Source of the DNA: Pseudomonas campi
GTDB taxonomy: Bacteria > Pseudomonadota > Gammaproteobacteria > Pseudomonadales > Pseudomonadaceae
Assembly: GCF_013200955.2 (NCBI RefSeq)
Contig: NZ_CP053697.2
Location: 3,286,001 to 3,350,000 of the forward strand
DNA length: 64,000 nucleotides
Direction: 5' to 3'
Shown piece by piece: positions 38,779-49,159 of this stretch. Under the pieces are notes generated by a model. That model made no database searches, had not been told where the DNA came from, and was given only the letters and a program-made list of their open reading frames with translations. The position numbers and the translations under genes are program-made. The stretch's first letter is position 1, and every line of letters starts with the position of its first letter.

Positions 38779-39966
38779 TCAGAACTCCAAAGACTGGCGC
38801 CGCGCATGCCGGGCCGTCGACAAGGCCAGCACCACCGTCAGCACCCCGCACACGCAGATGATCAGCGCCATGGGCCGCGCCGTACCATCGTGCAACACAC
38901 CGACCATGCCCGCCGCTGCCGCCGCGACAATGAACTGCAACGAGCCCATCAGTGCCGACGCACTCCCCGCCTGGTTACCTTGCCCGGCCATGGCGCAGGC
39001 CGAGGCATTGGGCAGGATGCACGACAGGCTGGCAATACAGATGAACAGCGGGATCATCAGCGGCCACAGCGCCTTGGGTTGGGCCGCCGCCACCGCCAGC
39101 ATGACCGCCGCTGCCAGCAGATAAACCCATACCGTGCGCTGCAGCCAGTGCCGCGGACCATGGTGGCGCAGCAGCCAGCCGTTGAACTGGGCCGAAAGAA
39201 TGAAGCCGGCCGCATTCAAACCGAACAGCCAGCCATAGTTCTGCGCCGAGACGCCGTACAGGTCGATGAAGACAAAGGGCGAACCGGCGATATAGGCAAA
39301 CATCCCGGCCATGGCCACGCCCCCGGTCAGGCCGTTGCCAATCAGTTGCCGGTCACCCAGCAATTCCACGTAGCGCCGCAGCGCGCCCGACAGTGGCGGA
39401 CGCGGGCCATCGACACGCAGGGTCTCCGGCAGCCACAGCAGGATGCCGACCAGGCTCAGCGCGCCGAACAGCATCAGGCCAAGGAAGATCGACTGCCAGC
39501 CGAACAGCTCCAGCAGCACGCCGCCCCCCATGGGCGCGAGGATCGGCGCCACGCCCATCACCAGCATCAGCTTGGAAAAGGTCTTCGCCGACTCCAGTGG
39601 ATCGCACAGGTCACGCACCACCGCGCGAGAAATCGCCATGCCGGCGCAGCCGCCCAGGGCCTGCACGAAACGCGCGGCTATCAGCCAATCCAGGCTGGGC
39701 GCCAGGGCACAGCCCAGCGAAGCCAGGGTGAACAGCAAGACCCCGACCAGCAGGGGCCGGCGCCGGCCATAACGATCGGCCAGTGGCCCATAGATCAGTT
39801 GGCCAAAGGCGATACCAACGAAGTAGGACGCCAGCGACAGCTGCACATGCTTCACATCGGTGGCGAACTCCCTGGCCAGCGTCGGAAAACTCGGCAGGTA
39901 GAAGTCGATAGCCATCGGCCCGAAGGCACTCAGGGCACCGAGGATCAGCAGGATGCGTAGGTTCAT
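38779..39966 (-). CDS. Bcr/CflA family multidrug efflux MFS transporter
   Basis: 395 residues, 12 membrane segments. IDFYLPSFPTLAREF at the N-terminus, GQLIYGPLADRYGRRRPLL (MFS motif A) and VRDLCDPLESAKTFSKLMLVMGVAPILAPMGGG (Bcr/CflA signature) are present. A proton-driven exporter of drugs such as bicyclomycin or chloramphenicol; the substrate here is unknown. Confidence 0.92.
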   Translation of the reverse strand: MNLRILLILGALSAFGPMAIDFYLPSFPTLAREFATDVKHVQLSLASYFVGIAFGQLIYGPLADRYGRRRPLLVGVLLFTLASLGCALAPSLDWLIAARFVQALGGCAGMAISRAVVRDLCDPLESAKTFSKLMLVMGVAPILAPMGGGVLLELFGWQSIFLGLMLFGALSLVGILLWLPETLRVDGPRPPLSGALRRYVELLGDRQLIGNGLTGGVAMAGMFAYIAGSPFVFIDLYGVSAQNYGWLFGLNAAGFILSAQFNGWLLRHHGPRHWLQRTVWVYLLAAAVMLAVAAAQPKALWPLMIPLFICIASLSCILPNASACAMAGQGNQAGSASALMGSLQFIVAAAAAGMVGVLHDGTARPMALIICVCGVLTVVLALSTARHARRQSLEF

Positions 39967-40075
39967 GGTTTATCCACTGCGGGGCGCACCCCGGAAAAAC
40001 GCCGGGCGCCAGCATGGCGCCCGATAATCGAAACAGCGGCTGTTGCGCAGGCCATACGCCCAACCTGCCCGACAG

Positions 40076-40291
40076 GTAGCCCGGATGTAATCCGGGGGAA
40101 ATGGGTGCATGCCCGGCTCCCGGATTGCATCCGGGCTACCGGGCCGCTTGTCTCCCCTCTCCCACGTGTGGGAGAGGGGCTGGGTGAGAGGGCATTGGCC
40201 CACTCACCCTCTCCCCACCCTCTCCCGTGAACGGGAGAGGGTGCAGAGCGCACCGAGCCTGCCTTACACACCGCTAAAAGATCGTTAACAG
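40076..40291. repeat. Composite REP block, unit 1
   Basis: Type-1 REP (40076-40139), then CCGCTTGTCTCCCC leading into the perfect palindrome CCCCTCTCCCACGTG/CACGTGGGAGAGGGG overlap at 40154-40179, then a second palindrome CCCTCTCCCGTGAACGGG at 40217-40242, and a tail with AAAAGATCGTTAACAG. Almost the same order repeats at 40295-40575. Confidence 0.85.
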
Positions 40292-40294
40292 CAA

Positions 40295-40575
40295 GTAGCC
40301 CGGATGTAATCCGGGGAAATGGGGGCATGCCCGGCTCCCGGATTGCATCCGGGCTACAGGCCGCTTGTCTCCCCTCTCCCACGTGTGGGAGAGGGGCCGG
40401 GGGAGAGGGAGTTGGCCCACTCACCCTCTCCCCAGCCCTCGGCTTTGGCTTCCTGCGTCGCTCTACCTCCTGCATCCATGCAGTCGTCTCTCGTAAACGG
40501 GAGAGGAAGCAGAGCGCCCTACACCTGCCTGTCACACCGCCATAGCGATGCCAAAGATCGTGAACAGACTCTTAG
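40295..40575. repeat. Composite REP block, unit 2 (tandem copy with insertion)
   Basis: Type-1 REP (40295-40357), the 26-bp palindrome (40371-40396), then the second palindrome interrupted after CCCCAGCCCTCGG by about 55 unrelated bases before CGTAAACGGGAGAGG, then a tail with AAAGATCGTGAACAGACTCTTAG. That tail resembles one end of the TIR element and overlaps the stop of the RND pump gene (40572-40574). No gene lies in 39967-40571. Confidence 0.8.
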
Positions 40576-43500
40576 TGCGAGTCGACCACCTTGGTCTTCT
40601 TCTTGCCCATCTTCTCTGCCAGCGACTCCACCAGCAGGTAGAACATCGGGATAACGAAGGTCGCCAGCAGCGTCGCCGCCAGCATGCCGCCGATCACACC
40701 GGTGCCGATCGAGTGGCGACTGGCCGAGCCGGCGCCGGTGCTGATGGCCAGCGGCACGCAACCAAGGATGAAGGCCAGTGAGGTCATCACGATCGGGCGG
40801 AAGCGCAACCGCGCCGCCTCATAGGCCGACTCGAAGATGCCCTTGCCCTCGGCGCGCAGCATCACGGCGAACTCGACGATCAGAATGGCGTTCTTCGCCG
40901 CCAGGCCGATCAGGGTGATCAGGCCGACCTGGAAGTACACGTCGTTCTGGATGCCGCGCAGCCACACCGCGAGGATCGCGCCAAACACCGCGAACGGCAC
41001 CGCGGTGACCACCGCCAGCGGCAGGGTCCAGCGCTCGTACTGGGCCGCAAGGATGAGGAACACCATGATCAAACCGAAGATGAAGGCGATGCTGCCCGAT
41101 CCCTGGGTGGCCAGCTCCTGGTAGGCCGAGCCGACCCAGCCGAGGCTGTAGTCGCTGCCGAGCACCTCGTCGGCCACTTCCTGCATGGCCGCCAGCGCCT
41201 GCCCGGAGCTGTAGCCCGGCGCCGGCCCACCGAGCACCTTGGCCGAGGGGTAGACGTTGAAGCGCGCGTAGGTATCGGGGCCGAGGATGCGGCGTACCTT
41301 GATCAGGCTGGTCAGCGGCACCAGGTCATTGGTGGTACTGGAGCGCACGTAGACCTGCGACAGGTCCTCCGGCTTGCGGCGGAACTCCGACTCCGACTGC
41401 AGGCTGACCTGCCAGGTACGGCCGAACAGGGTGAAGTCGTTGACGTAGTAGCTGCCGAAGGTCGACTGCATAGCGGTGAACACATCGCTGATGCTCACCC
41501 CCAGGGCGCGCGCCTTGGTGCGGTCGAGGTCGATGTAATACTGCGGCACGCTGGCGTTGAAGGTGCTCTGCACCCCGCCCAGTTCGGGACGCTTGGCCGC
41601 CGCGGCGAGGAAGGCCTGAACTTTGGTCGCCAGGGCTTCGACGCTGCCGCCGGAACGGTCCTGGATATAGCCCTCGAAGCCACCGGTGGTACTCATGCCG
41701 GTGATCGGTGGCGGGTTGAAGGACATCACCACGCCGTCCTTCTCGGTCATGCCCATGCCCATGAACTCGCGGGTCAGGTTACGCGCATCCAGTTCCGGCG
41801 TGGTGCGCTCGGACCAGTCCTTGAGCGGCACGAAGGACACCCCGGCGTTGGTGCGGTTGCCGAAGGTCAGCACGTCGAAGCCGGCGAAGGTCACCACGTC
41901 CTCGACTGCCGGGTGCTTCATCATCTGCTGGGTGAAATCGCTGGTCAGCGCATCAGTCCGGTTGACCGAGGCGGCCGGCGGCAGGAAGTAGGCGTTGATC
42001 ACATAACCCTGGTCTTCGTCCGGCACCAGCGAGCCCGGCACCCGACTGAACAGGCCGATGGTCAGCGCGATCATCCCGCCGAACAGCAGCAGCCCCACCA
42101 CCGAACGTTTGAGGAAGAACGCCACGCCGGCGCTGTAGCCGTCGGTGAGCTTGTCGAAGAAACGGTTGAACCAGCGGAACGGCGCCGCCGGTTCACTGTG
42201 CCCCGGTTTGAGCAACAGGGCGCAAAGGGCCGGCGACAGGGTCAGGGCGACGATGCCGGAGATGACCACCGATACGGCAATGGTGATCGCAAACTGTTTA
42301 TACATCTCCCCCGCCAGGCCGCCGAGGAAGCCCACCGGCACGAACACCGCGCAGAGCACCAGGACGATGGCGATGATCGGCCCGGTGACCTCTTCCATGG
42401 CCTTGATCGAGGCTTCGCGCGGGCCGAGCTTCTCGGTCTTCATCACCCGCTCGACGTTCTCGATCACCACGATGGCGTCGTCCACCACGATGCCGATGGC
42501 CAGCACCAGGCCGAACAGGGTCAGCAGGTTGATCGAGAAACCCAGCGCGTACATGCCGGCGAAGGTGCCGATCAGCGACACCGGAATGGCCAGCACCGGG
42601 ATCAGCGTGGCACGCCAGTTCTGCAGGAAGATGAACACCACCAGCACCACCAGCAGCAGCGCCTCGAAGAAGGTCTTGACCACTTCCTCGATGGAGATCT
42701 GCACGAACTTGGTGGTGTCGTAGGGGATCTTGTAGGTGATGCCTTCCGGGAAGCGCGCGGACAGGCGCTGCATCGTCGCCTGCACCGCTTCGGCGGTATC
42801 CAGGGCATTGGCGCCCGGCTGCAGGTAGACCCCGAAGGCCGCGTTCTGTTGGCCGTTGAGCGAGGTGATCAGCGAGTAGTCCTGGGCACCCAGCTCGATC
42901 CGCGCGACATCGCCAAGGGTCAGGCTGGCACCGGTTTCATCGGAGCGCAGGATCACGCTCTCGAACTCTTTGGGGTCCTTGAAGCGGCCCTGGGTGGTCA
43001 CCGTGTAGGTGAAGTCCTGGGCGGTCTGCAGCGGTTGCTGGCCGAAGCTGCCGGCGGCGAACTGCGAGTTCTGCTCGCGGATGGCGTTGACCACGTCGGT
43101 CGGCGTCAGGTTGTACTGCGCCAGCTTGTCCGGGCGCAGCCAGATGCGCATGGAGTAGTCCTTGGAACCGAACTGGCTGACCGCGCCAACGCCGGGCAGG
43201 CGCTTGAGCTCGTCGATCACGTTGATCAGCGCGTAGTTGGAAATCAGCACCGGATCGCGGGAGTTGTCCGGCGAATACAGGGTGATCACCTGGAGAATGT
43301 CGGATGACTTCTTCTCCACCTTGACGCCCTGGCGACGCACTTCTTCCGGCAACTTGGCCAGCGCGGCCTGCACCCGGTTGTTGACGTCGATGGTGGCCTG
43401 GTCCGGATCGCGGCCCACCTGGAAGTACACCGACAAACTCATGCTGCCGCTGCTGGCCGAGTTGGACAGCTGGTAGATCATGCCCTCGACGCCGTTGATC

Positions 43501-43706
43501 TGCTGCTCCAGCGGCGCGGCCACGGTTTCGGCGATGACCTGGGCGCTGGCGCCCGGATAGCTGGCGGTCACCGAGACCTGCGGCGGCAGGATCTGTGGGT
43601 ATTGGGCAATCGGCAGGGCGCGCATGGCGGCCAGGCCACCGAGCAGGATGACGATGGAGATGACCGCGGCGAATACCGGGCGGTCGATGAAGAATTTCGA
43701 GATCAC
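40572..43706 (-). CDS. RND efflux pump inner-membrane transporter (HAE1/AcrB-MexB family)
   Basis: 1044 residues. [20 protein letters not shown] at the N-terminus, [16 protein letters not shown] with the paired Asp residues of helix 4, [23 protein letters not shown] text and [22 protein letters not shown] near the end. The start is GTG 43706, preceded by AAGGAG. It pairs with the adaptor gene 12 bases upstream. No outer-membrane factor gene follows, so it probably borrows one. Confidence 0.95.
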   Translation of the reverse strand: MISKFFIDRPVFAAVISIVILLGGLAAMRALPIAQYPQILPPQVSVTASYPGASAQVIAETVAAPLEQQINGVEGMIYQLSNSASSGSMSLSVYFQVGRDPDQATIDVNNRVQAALAKLPEEVRRQGVKVEKKSSDILQVITLYSPDNSRDPVLISNYALINVIDELKRLPGVGAVSQFGSKDYSMRIWLRPDKLAQYNLTPTDVVNAIREQNSQFAAGSFGQQPLQTAQDFTYTVTTQGRFKDPKEFESVILRSDETGASLTLGDVARIELGAQDYSLITSLNGQQNAAFGVYLQPGANALDTAEAVQATMQRLSARFPEGITYKIPYDTTKFVQISIEEVVKTFFEALLLVVLVVFIFLQNWRATLIPVLAIPVSLIGTFAGMYALGFSINLLTLFGLVLAIGIVVDDAIVVIENVERVMKTEKLGPREASIKAMEEVTGPIIAIVLVLCAVFVPVGFLGGLAGEMYKQFAITIAVSVVISGIVALTLSPALCALLLKPGHSEPAAPFRWFNRFFDKLTDGYSAGVAFFLKRSVVGLLLFGGMIALTIGLFSRVPGSLVPDEDQGYVINAYFLPPAASVNRTDALTSDFTQQMMKHPAVEDVVTFAGFDVLTFGNRTNAGVSFVPLKDWSERTTPELDARNLTREFMGMGMTEKDGVVMSFNPPPITGMSTTGGFEGYIQDRSGGSVEALATKVQAFLAAAAKRPELGGVQSTFNASVPQYYIDLDRTKARALGVSISDVFTAMQSTFGSYYVNDFTLFGRTWQVSLQSESEFRRKPEDLSQVYVRSSTTNDLVPLTSLIKVRRILGPDTYARFNVYPSAKVLGGPAPGYSSGQALAAMQEVADEVLGSDYSLGWVGSAYQELATQGSGSIAFIFGLIMVFLILAAQYERWTLPLAVVTAVPFAVFGAILAVWLRGIQNDVYFQVGLITLIGLAAKNAILIVEFAVMLRAEGKGIFESAYEAARLRFRPIVMTSLAFILGCVPLAISTGAGSASRHSIGTGVIGGMLAATLLATFVIPMFYLLVESLAEKMGKKKTKVVDSH

Positions 43707-43718
43707 AGGCCGGACTCC

Positions 43719-44873
43719 TTACTGCTGGGCTTTGGAGGCAGCGGCAGCGACCACCTTCACCGGCTCGTTGGGCCTGACCTTGGGCAGCCCCTCGACAATC
43801 ACCTGGTCACCGGCGGCGATGCCGCTCTCCACCACCCAACGTCCGGCGGCGGTGTGGGCGGTGGTTACCGGGCGTATACGCGCCACATTTTGCGCGTCCA
43901 CCACGTAGACGAAGGTGCCGTTGGGCCCCTGGGAAATGGCGCGCTCGGGCACGGTGACCGCATTCGGTTTGCTGATGCCTTTGACCTGCACCCGCACGAA
44001 CTGGCCCGGGAGCAACGCCTGGTCCGGGTTGGGCACCACGGCGCGGGCGCTGACGGTGCCGGTGGCGCGGTCGATCAGGCTGTCGGTGAAGTCGACCTGG
44101 CCCTGCAGCGGATAGAGGGTGCCGTCGCCGAAGATGATCTGCACACTCAGCTTCTGCTCACCATCGCGCACCAGACTGCCGTCCTGCAAACCCTGGCGCA
44201 CGCTGGCCACCTCGCGGTCGGGCGCGGCGAAGTTGACGTACATCGGGTCGAGCTGGGTGATCTGGGTCAGCAGGCTGGCATTCGGATCGCCGGCGACCAT
44301 CAGGCTGCCTTCGGAAACGGTTTCCTTGCTGGTGATACCGGAGATCGGCGCTTCCACCGTGGTGTAGTCGAAGTCGATCTGCTTGGCCTGCACCTCGGCC
44401 TTGGCCGCTTCGATATTGGCCTTGCTCTGTTCGAAGTTGGAGATGGCGTTGTCCAGCTCGCTCTCGCTGGCGAAGCCCTTTTTCTGCAGCTCGCGGATGC
44501 GTTTGAGGTCCCGCTCGGTCTGCCGGTAGCGCGCCTGTTCCTGGGCCAACGCGCCCTTGGCACGGGCCAGCGCCGCCTGGTAGGAACGCGCATCGATGCG
44601 GAACAGCATCTGGCCCTGCTTCACCGCACTGCCTTCGGTGTACAGGCGCTCCTGGAGGATGCCGCTGACCTGGGCGCGCACCTGCACCTCGCGGAAACCG
44701 GCGGTACGCGCCGGGTATTCGAACTGCAGAGGCAGCGACTCGACCTTGGCTTCTTCCACCACCACATCCGGCGGCGGCATCGTGCCGGCGGCTTGATCCG
44801 CATGGGCAGAGGAATGGATCAGCAGGCCAAGGGCAGTTGCCTTGAGCGCGAATGGAAGGTGGCGAAAAAGCAT
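43719..44873 (-). CDS. RND efflux periplasmic adaptor subunit
   Basis: 384 residues. A signal peptide near residues 5-25 (HLPFALKATALGLLIHSSAHA) lacks a lipobox Cys. Lipoyl half-motifs VRAQVSGILQERLYTEGSAVKQGQ and DYTTVEAPISGITSKETVSEGSL flank a coiled-coil hairpin (about 95-165). Links the RND transporter to an outer-membrane channel. ATG 44873 has GGAG eight bases upstream. Confidence 0.93.
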   Translation of the reverse strand: MLFRHLPFALKATALGLLIHSSAHADQAAGTMPPPDVVVEEAKVESLPLQFEYPARTAGFREVQVRAQVSGILQERLYTEGSAVKQGQMLFRIDARSYQAALARAKGALAQEQARYRQTERDLKRIRELQKKGFASESELDNAISNFEQSKANIEAAKAEVQAKQIDFDYTTVEAPISGITSKETVSEGSLMVAGDPNASLLTQITQLDPMYVNFAAPDREVASVRQGLQDGSLVRDGEQKLSVQIIFGDGTLYPLQGQVDFTDSLIDRATGTVSARAVVPNPDQALLPGQFVRVQVKGISKPNAVTVPERAISQGPNGTFVYVVDAQNVARIRPVTTAHTAAGRWVVESGIAAGDQVIVEGLPKVRPNEPVKVVAAAASKAQQ

Positions 44874-44931
44874 GAAGTCGTCTCCGTGACGGCGCGGTCG
44901 CAGGTAAAGCCTGGAAAAGCTGCCATGCTAG

Positions 44932-44953
44932 TTACATACATTCACGTTTGTAA
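44932..44953. promoter_or_regulatory. Candidate TtgR/AcrR-type operator
   Basis: An interrupted palindrome with arms TTACATAC and GTTTGTAA lies in the 153-base divergent gap. From memory it resembles the P. putida TtgR operator (TTACAAAC...GAATGTAA) and the E. coli AcrR site. It lies about 60 bases from the adaptor start and 75 from tetR, suited to controlling both. Confidence 0.65.
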
Positions 44954-45026
44954 ACACAACATCGACAGCAAAATCATTACACTCTGTTCCCCAAACAAGA
45001 GCCTAGACCGATTCAATCGTCACGCC

Positions 45027-45692
45027 ATGCGCAGAACCAAAGAACAAGCCGAACAGACCCGCACCGCCATCCTGGCGGCCGCTGAACTGTTGTTTCTGGA
45101 AAAAGGCGTGGCCCACAGCACCCTGGAGCAGATAGCCACGGCGGCGGGGGTGACCCGCGGCGCGGTGTACTGGCACTTCGAAAACAAGGCACATCTGTTC
45201 CACGAGATGCTCAGCCAGGTTCGCTTGCCCCCCGAGCAACTGACTGAACGCCTGTCCGGCTGCGATGGCGTCGACCCGCTGCTGTCGCTGCGCGACCTGT
45301 GTATTGGCGCCATCGAGAATCTGGCCCGCGACGAGCAGAAGCGGCGCATCTTCACCATCCTCCTGCATCGCTGCGAATTTACTGCCGAACTGCGCGAGGC
45401 GGAGGAGCGTCACAACGCCTTCATCAACCAGTTCATCCGCCTGGTCGAAGAGCTGCTGGCGCGCCCCGCGTGCAAGCCACGCCTGCAACCGGGGGTGAGC
45501 CCAGGACTGGCAGCACGGGCGCTGCACGCCCTGCTCATCGGCCTGTTTACCGACTGGACGCGGGACCAGAGCCTGTTCGACCCGCTGCAGGACACCGCCG
45601 GCCTGATCGACGCCCTGCTGCGCGGTCTGGTCCGCGAGTGGAACCCGCCAGCAGCATCCAACGGGACCGATGCCCTGCAGCCAGCGTTGTAG
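45027..45692 (+). CDS. TetR family repressor of the RND pump (TtgR/AcrR-like)
   Basis: 221 residues from MRRTKEQAEQTR. The helix-turn-helix is STLEQIATAAGVTRGAVYWHFENKAHLF. The C-terminal domain starts LSLRDLCIGAIENLARDEQKRRIFTILLHRCEFT, close to TtgR/AcrR relatives. It is divergent from the pump genes and should repress them until a toxic ligand binds. The TAG stop comes from the following REP element. Confidence 0.9.
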   Translation: MRRTKEQAEQTRTAILAAAELLFLEKGVAHSTLEQIATAAGVTRGAVYWHFENKAHLFHEMLSQVRLPPEQLTERLSGCDGVDPLLSLRDLCIGAIENLARDEQKRRIFTILLHRCEFTAELREAEERHNAFINQFIRLVEELLARPACKPRLQPGVSPGLAARALHALLIGLFTDWTRDQSLFDPLQDTAGLIDALLRGLVREWNPPAASNGTDALQPAL

Positions 45693-45747
45693 CCCGGATG
45701 CAATCCGGGAGCGGAGCTGCCTGTTTCCCGGATTGCATCCGGGCTAC
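45689..45747. repeat. REP palindrome, type 1
   Basis: Same element as at 27339. It supplies the tetR stop codon, and together with the type-2 REP and the hairpin that follow forms a module repeated at 54675-54904. Confidence 0.9.
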
Positions 45748-45783
45748 GACAAACGGTGCTGGGGTAGATAAAGCACTCAGACC

Positions 45784-45849
45784 GTAGGAGCGAGCTCTGC
45801 TCGCAATGCTTTATGCGAGGCCCCGTTCGCGAGCAGAGCTCGCTCCTAC
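45784..45849. repeat. REP palindrome, type 2
   Basis: GTAGGAGCGAGCTCTGCTCG and its inverted copy ending GAGCTCGCTCCTAC. A second copy is at 54786-54851. Confidence 0.9.
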
Positions 45850-45865
45850 AGTTGGCCCTGCGCAG

Positions 45866-45905
45866 AAAAAAGCGCCGCGGTTCCTGTGCGAAATCGCGGC
45901 GTTTT
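45866..45905. terminator. Bidirectional hairpin terminator
   Basis: AAAAAAGCGCCGCGG and CGCGGCGTTTTC arms. On the minus strand it ends the CopZ-like gene with a T-run; on the plus strand it can end tetR transcription. Confidence 0.75.
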
Positions 45906-45943
45906 CTTGAGTGAACAGAACTACCGCACAGCCGGCCTTGCCC

Positions 45944-46141
45944 TCAGGCCAGCTCGGCGCCATAGCCTTCGTCACGCACCGCCTGCAGCAACTGCTGCGG
46001 ACTCAGCCGACTGGCCACCCGGACTTCACCGGCCGCCAGATCGATCTGCACCTCGGCTGCGTCATCCAGGGCGCGCACAGCCTGAGTGATGGCGCGCACG
46101 CAGTGGCCACAGGACATGCCAGAAACTTTCAGGATGTGCAT
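45944..46141 (-). CDS. Heavy-metal-associated (CopZ-like) copper chaperone
   Basis: 65 residues: one HMA domain with GMSCGHC near residues 8-14, and the typical LLQAVRDEGYGAEL ending. It likely binds Cu(I) in the cytosol and hands it to CopA. It is close to copA and cueR, though on the opposite strand. Confidence 0.88.
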   Translation of the reverse strand: MHILKVSGMSCGHCVRAITQAVRALDDAAEVQIDLAAGEVRVASRLSPQQLLQAVRDEGYGAELA

Positions 46142-46250
46142 GGGATTACTCTCTTCGGTTGGCTGTGCAACCAGCATCCAGCTTGCCACCATGGCAAGGT
46201 CAAGCCTCGCGGCAGCACGCCGATACAGAACAGGTAACGAGGAGAAACCG

Positions 46251-46625
46251 ATGCGCCCACTATTCACCCTGCTTGTCGCCCTGCTCTGCTGCAACCCGCT
46301 GAGCGCCGCTGAGCTGAGCAGCGAGCCGCCCTACTACGGGGTGCTGATCATCGCCCGCGACCGCCTCGAAGCGGCCACCACCTGCGATATCGGCATCTAC
46401 CTGCAGGATCGCCTGGCCGCGCGTATCTATCAGGGCCAGTCGGCCTCCTTCAACCTGCCCCCGGGCGAAGTCGCCATCCGCCTGGGCTACATGGGCGGCC
46501 TGGGCTGCGAGCCGAGCTTCGAGCAGGTTCGCAGCACCCGCGTGCAGGTTCAGGCCGGCGCCGTGCAGCAATACCGCATCGCCCTGGATGTTGGCGGCCT
46601 GACGCTGCTGCAAGTGCAGCCCTAG
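46251..46625 (+). CDS. Small secreted hypothetical protein
   Basis: 124 residues. The signal peptide is MRPLFTLLVALLCCNPLSA. Mature text EPPYYGVLIIARDRLEAATTCDIGIYLQDRLAARIYQGQSASFNLPPGEVAIRL suggests a small beta-rich domain with two Cys. GAGGAG precedes the start. No family named. It lies between the copper chaperone and CopA genes but has no evident metal motif. Confidence 0.65.
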   Translation: MRPLFTLLVALLCCNPLSAAELSSEPPYYGVLIIARDRLEAATTCDIGIYLQDRLAARIYQGQSASFNLPPGEVAIRLGYMGGLGCEPSFEQVRSTRVQVQAGAVQQYRIALDVGGLTLLQVQP

Positions 46626-46652
46626 GGCCATGCCCGGTAGCGATCCGGGCAC

Positions 46653-46683
46653 TTGACCTTGCCATTAGGTTAAGGTTGATCCT
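46653..46683 (+). promoter_or_regulatory. CueR-type copA promoter
   Basis: A dyad with arms ACCTTGCC and GGTTAAGGT (46656-46676) overlaps a -35 TTGACC at 46653. The long 19-base spacer before the presumed -10 near 46678 is characteristic of MerR-family activated promoters. Strong AAGGAGA ribosome site follows before ATG 46711. Confidence 0.8.
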
Positions 46684-46710
46684 TGGGGCACTCGCCTCAA
46701 GGAGACGCCC

Positions 46711-49089
46711 ATGAACAGCAGCGCCCCGCTCACCCGTTTCGACCTGCCCCTGAGCGGCATGACCTGCGCCAGCTGTGCCGGCCGCATCGAGCGCGCGCTG
46801 GGAAAGGTGGCGGGCACGCAGACCATCAGCGTCAACCTGGCCACTGAGCGCGCCCAGCTCGACGCGCCGGCGGGCAGCCTGCCGAGCCTGATCGCCGCCG
46901 TGCAACAGGCCGGCTATGGCGTGCCCCTGCAATCGGTAGAGCTGCAGCTCGGCGGCATGACCTGCGCCAGCTGCGCCGGGCGTATCGAGCGCGCGCTGGG
47001 CAAAGTGCCCGGAGTCAAAGCCGTCAGCGTCAACCTGGCCAGCGAGCGCGCCCGTGTCGAATGGCTGACGGGTTCGTCCAGCAGCGCGCTGATCGCCGCC
47101 GTCGCAGCCGCCGGTTATTCGGCGCGCCTGCTCGACAGTGCGCCGCCGCGCGACCCGCAGCTCGCCCTGCGCCGTGAACGCCTGGCCGTTCTGCTGGCCA
47201 TCGTACTGTCCGCCCCTCTCGTGGTGCCGATGCTGGCCGAGTGGTTCGGCCTGCACTGGATGCTGCCGGCCTGGGTGCAGTTCGCCCTGGCCACCCCGGT
47301 GCAGTTCATCCTCGGCGCGCGCTTCTATGTCGCCGCCTGGAAGGCCGTGCGCGCCGGCAGCGGCAACATGGACCTGCTGGTCGCCCTCGGCACCAGCGCC
47401 GGCTACGGCCTGAGCCTGTACCTGTGGGCCACGGCCGGGGCCCACGCGATGCCGCATCTGTACTTCGAAGCCTCGGCGGTGGTCATCGCCCTGGTGCTGC
47501 TCGGCAAGTACCTGGAAAGCCGTGCCAAACGCCAGACCAGCGCGGCCATCCGCGCGCTCGAAGCCCTGCGCCCGGAACGCGCCACCCGCCTGCGCGACGG
47601 CGTGGAGGAAGACGTCGCGCTGAGTTCGTTGCGCCTGGATGACCTGGTGGTGGTGCGCCCCGGCGAGCGCTTCCCTGTGGACGGCCTGGTCAGCGACGGC
47701 CAGAGCCAGGCCGACGAGGCGCTGATCAGTGGTGAAAGCCTGCCGGTGGCCAAGCAGGTGGGCGACCGCATTACCGGTGGCGCGATCAATGGCGACGGCC
47801 GGCTGATCGTGCGCACCACCGCCCTCGGCAGCGAAACCGTACTGGCGCAGATCATCCGCCTGGTGGAGGACGCTCAAGCCGGCAAGGCACCGATCCAGAA
47901 ACTGGTGGACCGGGTCAGCGCGCTGTTCGTGCCGGCCGTGCTGCTGATTGCTGCACTGACCCTGGCCGGCTGGCTGCTGGCCGGCGCCGGGGTGGAGCAG
48001 GCGCTGATCAATGCCGTGGCGGTGCTGGTGATCGCCTGCCCCTGCGCCCTCGGCCTGGCCACACCTGCGGCGATCATGGCCGGCACCGGCGTGGCGGCGC
48101 GCCACGGCATCCTGATCAAGGACGCCGAAGCCCTGGAGCTGGCGCACAAGGTCAGCGTGGTGGCCTTCGACAAGACCGGCACCCTCACCTCGGGCCAGCC
48201 GAGCATCGTCCACCTGGCGCCCAGCAGCATCGATGAAGCCGAACTGCTGCGCCTGGCCGGCGGCCTGCAACAAGGCAGCGAACACCCGCTGGCGCACGCC
48301 GTGCTGCAAGCAGCGCGCGAACAAGGCATTGCCCTGCCCGCCCTGAGCGACAGCCAGGCCCTGAGCGGGCGCGGCATCCAGGGCCAGATCGAGGGCCGCC
48401 AGTTGCTGCTCGGCAACCAGCGCCTGCTCGACGAACTGGGCCTGCACAGCCCGCTGCAGGCCACCGCCGCCGACTGGGAAGGCGAAGGCCGCACCCTGTC
48501 CTGGCTGCTGGAACGTGCGCCGCAACCGCGCGTGCTGGGCCTGCTGGCCTTCGGCGACAGCCTCAAGCCCGGCGCCGCCGAGGCCATCGCCGCCCTGCGC
48601 GAGCAAGGCATCCACAGTCACCTGATCAGCGGCGACAACGCCGGCAGCGCCAATGCCGTCGGTCGCGCCCTGGGCATCGAACAGGTGCATGCCCAGGTGC
48701 TGCCCGCGGACAAGGCCGCACATATCGCCGCCCTGAAACGCGAGGGTGCGGTGGTGGCCATGGTCGGCGACGGCATCAACGACGCCCCGGCCCTGGCCGC
48801 CGCCGATGTCGGCATCGCCATGGGCGGCGGCACCGACGTGGCCATGCACGCGGCCGGCATCACCCTGATGCGCGGCGACCCGCGCCTGGTGCCGGCGGCG
48901 CTGGACATCAGCCGGCGCACCTGGCGCAAGATCCAGCAGAACCTGTTCTGGGCCTTCGTCTACAACCTGGTGGGTATTCCGCTGGCAGCCGCAGGCCTGC
49001 TTAACCCGATGGTCGCCGGCGCGGCCATGGCCCTGTCCAGCGTCAGCGTGGTGAGCAACGCCCTGCTGCTGAATACCTGGAAACCGTAG
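46711..49089 (+). CDS. copA: Copper-exporting P1B-type ATPase
   Basis: 792 residues. Two N-terminal HMA domains each with [10 protein letters not shown] (about 12 and 85), eight membrane helices, the transmembrane metal site [11 protein letters not shown], phosphorylation motif DKTGTLT, TGE-type ISGES and the hinge [12 protein letters not shown]. It pumps Cu(I) to the periplasm. It is under a CueR-type promoter, and cueR follows. The TAG stop lies in the adjacent REP. Confidence 0.95.
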   Translation: MNSSAPLTRFDLPLSGMTCASCAGRIERALGKVAGTQTISVNLATERAQLDAPAGSLPSLIAAVQQAGYGVPLQSVELQLGGMTCASCAGRIERALGKVPGVKAVSVNLASERARVEWLTGSSSSALIAAVAAAGYSARLLDSAPPRDPQLALRRERLAVLLAIVLSAPLVVPMLAEWFGLHWMLPAWVQFALATPVQFILGARFYVAAWKAVRAGSGNMDLLVALGTSAGYGLSLYLWATAGAHAMPHLYFEASAVVIALVLLGKYLESRAKRQTSAAIRALEALRPERATRLRDGVEEDVALSSLRLDDLVVVRPGERFPVDGLVSDGQSQADEALISGESLPVAKQVGDRITGGAINGDGRLIVRTTALGSETVLAQIIRLVEDAQAGKAPIQKLVDRVSALFVPAVLLIAALTLAGWLLAGAGVEQALINAVAVLVIACPCALGLATPAAIMAGTGVAARHGILIKDAEALELAHKVSVVAFDKTGTLTSGQPSIVHLAPSSIDEAELLRLAGGLQQGSEHPLAHAVLQAAREQGIALPALSDSQALSGRGIQGQIEGRQLLLGNQRLLDELGLHSPLQATAADWEGEGRTLSWLLERAPQPRVLGLLAFGDSLKPGAAEAIAALREQGIHSHLISGDNAGSANAVGRALGIEQVHAQVLPADKAAHIAALKREGAVVAMVGDGINDAPALAAADVGIAMGGGTDVAMHAAGITLMRGDPRLVPAALDISRRTWRKIQQNLFWAFVYNLVGIPLAAAGLLNPMVAGAAMALSSVSVVSNALLLNTWKP

Positions 49090-49138
49090 CCCGGATGCAA
49101 TCCGGGGGAACTCCTGTCCCGGATTGCATCCGGGCTAC
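49086..49138. repeat. REP palindrome, type 1, between copA and cueR
   Basis: Short-loop version of the element at 27339. It provides the copA stop codon and separates copA from cueR by 70 bases. Confidence 0.9.
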
Positions 49139-49159
49139 GAACTCGATGAGGCATGCGTG

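Noticed and set aside
40076..40575. Regular palindromes as a possible CRISPR array
   Set aside because: Units are REP/other palindromes in a two-copy duplication, with no constant repeats alternating with unique ~32-base spacers and no cas genes.
43602..45026. Long N-terminal extension of the TetR gene
   Set aside because: It crosses the whole adaptor gene and the divergent promoter; the HTH protein starts at ATG 45027.
46450..48849. A ~799-codon minus-strand open frame
   Set aside because: It is antisense to copA; no recognisable protein features.
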